Positions 61,859 to 64,000 of a stretch of DNA of 64,000 nucleotides are shown here, one piece after another. A model generated the notes under the pieces. It was not told where the DNA came from. It saw nothing but the letters and a program-made list of their open reading frames with translations, and made no database searches. The stretch spans positions 310,001 through 374,000 of the forward strand of contig JAKAUC010000013.1 of assembly GCA_021827865.1 (NCBI GenBank), given 5' to 3'. The translations under genes were made by a program, and so were the position numbers. The stretch is from an archaeon. GTDB lineage: Archaea > Thermoproteota > Nitrososphaeria > Nitrososphaerales > Gagatemarchaeaceae. Each line of letters opens with the position of its first letter. The stretch's first letter is position 1.

Positions 61859-62395
61859 CTAGGAGAGCTTCCGCGCCACTGCCTTCCTCAGGTCCTCGAA
61901 GGCCTCCACCACCTTCTTCTTGGAGAAGTACTCGTCGGACTCTTCCACGACGACCTTGTCGTCGAAGATGCTCACGTCCCCCATCCTGAGTGGTGCCCTG
62001 ATGCCCAGCATCGATGAGATGCCCTCGACCGACTTTGGGAAGGTCGCGCCTGACCTGAACTTGAAGGTGAAAGCGCCCCCTCCTGAGGCGGGGGTGGGGT
62101 CCAGGGGGACGATGAGCCGTCCGGACCTGAGCCCCTGCAGCATCTGGCCCTTGACTTCTCCGATCGCCTTCAGGACGTCATCCCGCTCCCTCTTGAGGGC
62201 TGCGGCCCTGTCCTGGTGTCCGGGGTCGGACCAGTCGAGGCCGATCAGGGCGTAGAAAGCCTGGTCCTTCTCGTTCCTCTTCGGGTCCTGTTTGATCTCC
62301 TGCGACAGCGTCTCCAGCTCGCTGTCGATGGTCCGGAGCCTCTTCTGCTCCTCCAACAGCCTTCCGGCTGCTACCTCCAGTTCTGTGAGGTTCAT
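61859..62395 (-). CDS. Coiled-coil protein, second gene of the tubulin-like operon
   Basis: 178 aa, not recognised. Residues 1-45 (LTELEVAAGRLLEEQKRLRT, LETLSQEIKQD) and about 65-90 are heptad-rich and probably coiled coil. A Gly/Ser linker (DPTPASGGGAFTFKF) leads to a small C-terminal domain (about 110-178) with acidic stretch VVVEESDEYFSKKKVVEAFE. Five bp from the tubulin-like stop, so probably coupled. It may be a filament cofactor or adaptor; that is inferred from position only. Confidence 0.7.
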   Translation of the reverse strand: MNLTELEVAAGRLLEEQKRLRTIDSELETLSQEIKQDPKRNEKDQAFYALIGLDWSDPGHQDRAAALKRERDDVLKAIGEVKGQMLQGLRSGRLIVPLDPTPASGGGAFTFKFRSGATFPKSVEGISSMLGIRAPLRMGDVSIFDDKVVVEESDEYFSKKKVVEAFEDLRKAVARKLS

Positions 62396-62400
62396 TTCCT

Positions 62401-63765
62401 CTACCCCAAGTGGCTTGAGACTTCGATTACCGCCTTCTTGAACTCCTCGTGCGTCAGGTTCTTGTTCTGATACTCGTCCTTGTAAGAGTCCCAGGCATCC
62501 TCTGCCTCCGTGACTATGGGGAGGAGCTTCTTCCCGACCCCCTTGACGTTGAGCAGGACGAGGGCCGAGGCGGGCTCCGCGGGCATGGTGGGGATCTTGA
62601 TGAATATCACGCGCTTGTCTTGGATGCCGTACTTCTCGTTGAGTATCTTCTTGAAGAACTCCCTCTCCTCGGCCCCCACGCTCCCGGCGGCCTTGATCAG
62701 GACGCAGGCGGAGTCAGTCTTCCCCTTCTCAACCTCCCCCTCCTGTTCGAGGTCGAAGAGGACCCCGTCGTTCCCCTCGTCCATGGCGGCCTCGATGGAC
62801 TTTACGTCAGAGCCCCCCTTGGGGGCCAGGGGTATGAGCCATGGGACCACGAACTTCGGCTTGCTCGCCGCCAGCCAGGTCCTGTAGTTGGACATGTCCC
62901 ACTCCGTCTCCCGGATGAACGAGTCCATGAACTCGGCGATCACGTGAGCGGCCAGCAGGTTCTTGTTCCTGTAGTCGTGCCAGCCGACGCGTATCTGCTT
63001 CGGGAGTTCGTCCACGATTGAAGACCTCGCGTCGAGCATGCCCTTCAGCCTGTCGGCCTGGAAACGCAGCTCCTTGTTGTCCATCAGCACTGGAGCGTCT
63101 GAATACTTGATCTGGTAGGCGAGGTTGAGAACTATGCTGATGTGAGCCGGGCCGTAGATTACCGGGTCCCACCCGAACTCTGGGAGAACGCCGAATGTAG
63201 CTATCGTCGCCTGGCCGAGGGTGTTGCTCCCCTTCACGTAGGCCATGAACTCCGAAGAGAAGGAGCCGCCTGTCCCTCCGCCCATGCTGAACGGGACTAT
63301 GAACCCCCTCACCGGCTCGGGGGAGATCGCCTGTATCCTCGACGCGATGTCCTGCTTCCCTACGATCTCGTTCCTGAACCTGCTCCTCCCTTCGGCCCAG
63401 TTCCTCGCCGCCCCGCCCAGGCCGTAGACGGCGTGCTTGTCCTTCATGGCGAAGAGCTGCGGATAGGATTGCAGGATTAGGTTGGCCGAGCGCGGGTCGA
63501 GGTCCACGAGCAGCGCCCTCGGCACCAGGGGGGTCTCCCCCCTGCGGAGGGAGGCGCCGAACCTGAGTATCGTACTCCCGTACCGCCGCAGGACCTCCAG
63601 CTGCTGCTTCTCCCCCTTCAAGGTCGGGGCGGTGGGGTCAGCGCCCACGTCGATCAGAACCCAGCGGTATGCTTCAGCGCCGATTCCAACCCCGGCGTGG
63701 CCCATGCAGGCCATGATCACCGGATTGGGAGCGAGCGGCGCTTGATTCGCGATCCTGAACGCCAA
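62401..63765 (-). CDS. Tubulin/FtsZ-superfamily GTPase with tubulin-like signatures
   Basis: 454 aa from TTG 63765. Near residues 22-37, GHAGVGIGAEAYRWVL aligns with the tubulin opening GQCGNQIGAKFWEVI, rather than FtsZ. ALLVDLDPRSANLIL (about 85-99) matches tubulin FVDLEPTVID; PQLFAMKDKHAVYGLGGAAR and NWAEGR match QLFHPEQLI...NNYARG. The glycine signature is GGGTGGS (about 162-168; tubulin GGGTGSG). VLMDNKELR matches FMVDNEAIY. The T7-loop candidate TEWDMSNYRTW keeps Asp but not the catalytic acidic residue. TTG is favoured over ATG 63780, as it has a TATA-like cgtataaaaaag about 26 nt upstream and ggagg 7 nt before it. Confidence 0.8.
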   Translation of the reverse strand: MAFRIANQAPLAPNPVIMACMGHAGVGIGAEAYRWVLIDVGADPTAPTLKGEKQQLEVLRRYGSTILRFGASLRRGETPLVPRALLVDLDPRSANLILQSYPQLFAMKDKHAVYGLGGAARNWAEGRSRFRNEIVGKQDIASRIQAISPEPVRGFIVPFSMGGGTGGSFSSEFMAYVKGSNTLGQATIATFGVLPEFGWDPVIYGPAHISIVLNLAYQIKYSDAPVLMDNKELRFQADRLKGMLDARSSIVDELPKQIRVGWHDYRNKNLLAAHVIAEFMDSFIRETEWDMSNYRTWLAASKPKFVVPWLIPLAPKGGSDVKSIEAAMDEGNDGVLFDLEQEGEVEKGKTDSACVLIKAAGSVGAEEREFFKKILNEKYGIQDKRVIFIKIPTMPAEPASALVLLNVKGVGKKLLPIVTEAEDAWDSYKDEYQNKNLTHEEFKKAVIEVSSHLG

Positions 63766-63785
63766 CGATTCACCTCCCATCCCAT

Positions 63786-63797
63786 CTTTTTTATACG
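63786..63797. promoter_or_regulatory. Shared divergent TATA element of the tubulin-like operon and the vWA gene
   Basis: cttttttatacg on the plus strand (cgtataaaaaag on minus) lies about 26-33 nt from both the minus TTG at 63765 and the plus TTG at 63824. One AT-rich block in a 58-bp spacer could serve both leaderless transcripts. Confidence 0.55.
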
Positions 63798-63823
63798 TTT
63801 GTCAGGTTCGTGGAGAGACGAGA

Positions 63824-64000
63824 TTGAGCTACGACGAGTCCAACGCGACCGACCTGCTCTTCATCATAGACGGCTCGAGGAGCATGGGAGGGAAGATGCA
63901 CTCCTCAGGGATGAGCAAGATGAAGATGGTCAAGACAGGGCTGTTCGACTACGTCGCGGAGCACTGGCCGGTCTCCTATTTCCCCTGGCCAACGAGGATG
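63824..64000 (+). CDS. von Willebrand factor A domain protein, N-terminal part (continues beyond window)
   Basis: 59 residues are visible. LLFIIDGSRSMGGKM is the first beta strand and MIDAS metal site (D-x-S-x-S) of a vWA domain. KMKMVKTGLFDYVAEHWPVS fits the following helix. No signal peptide precedes it, so the domain is probably cytoplasmic. TTG start; divergent from the tubulin-like operon. The full length and further domains are outside the window. Confidence 0.82.
   Translation, partial: MSYDESNATDLLFIIDGSRSMGGKMHSSGMSKMKMVKTGLFDYVAEHWPVSYFPWPTRM

Noticed and set aside
62401-63780. ATG at 63780 as start of the tubulin-like gene
   Set aside because: It lies only about 12 nt from the TATA-like block; the TTG at 63765 has better promoter spacing and a ggagg 7 nt upstream. 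The difference is five residues.
1-64000. Insertion sequences, prophage or integrase genes
   Set aside because: No transposase, integrase or terminal inverted repeats were recognised anywhere in the window.

Overview
This is about 64 kb of a GC-rich archaeal chromosome. Archaeal markers are RadA, aIF2-gamma, aIF5B, RNA polymerase subunit Rpo7, Spt4, GTP-type dephospho-CoA kinase, and the ribosomal proteins eL13, eL24, eS6, eS24 and eS31. Many genes have TATA-like boxes about 26-33 nt before the start codon (leaderless transcripts), and TTG starts are very common. The eL13 gene, a SlaA/SlaB-like S-layer pair and a tRNA with several introns favour a TACK-type archaeon (Thaumarchaeota, Crenarchaeota or relatives). 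I cannot place it more precisely from sequence alone.

Layout. 0-19 kb is mostly housekeeping: the end of inositol-1-phosphate synthase, a membrane-anchored surface protein, radA with an intein, asnS, a ThiI-like paralogue, a glycosyltransferase, AMMECR1, a Mut7-C nuclease, tyrS, heme A genes ctaA and ctaB, thioredoxin-thiI, a tRNA-Tyr apparently interrupted by three introns, eL13, an OGG1-type glycosylase, a hemL-like aminotransferase and superoxide dismutase. 19-23 kb is a compact non-oxidative pentose phosphate operon (PfkB kinase, split transketolase, Rpe, transaldolase). 23-28 kb holds an MFS exporter, a dienelactone hydrolase with a MarR regulator, a Rieske protein and a sugar nucleotidyltransferase.

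28-45 kb is the cell-surface and accessory region. It has a SlaA/SlaB-like pair, a small secreted protein sharing a domain with SlaA, a polytopic membrane protein, an ABC importer (SsuABC/ThiXYZ type), a CapK-like ligase, GT4 and GT2 glycosyltransferases, a sugar epimerase and a PIN/AbrB module. 45-48 kb has a DsrE2-TusA-sulfide:quinone-reductase-like sulfur cluster. 48-60.7 kb is the conserved archaeal information-processing block (eif2g, Fcf1-like PIN, rpo7, spt4, dephospho-CoA kinase, eS24, eS31; and eL24-ndk-infB-eS6). A VapBC pair, nadE, a nucleotidyltransferase-kinase fusion and a small zincin are interspersed.

The most striking region is 60.9-64 kb. A tubulin-superfamily GTPase with a tubulin-like (rather than FtsZ-like) nucleotide-binding signature heads a three-gene operon with a coiled-coil protein and an unrecognised protein. 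Divergently, from what looks like a shared promoter, runs a von Willebrand A protein that leaves the window. This resembles the FtsZ-like/vWA membrane-remodelling systems proposed from comparative genomics, and is the best candidate for an undescribed system here. Other notable points are inteins placed immediately after the P-loop lysine of both RadA and aIF5B, and the multiply interrupted tRNA-Tyr.
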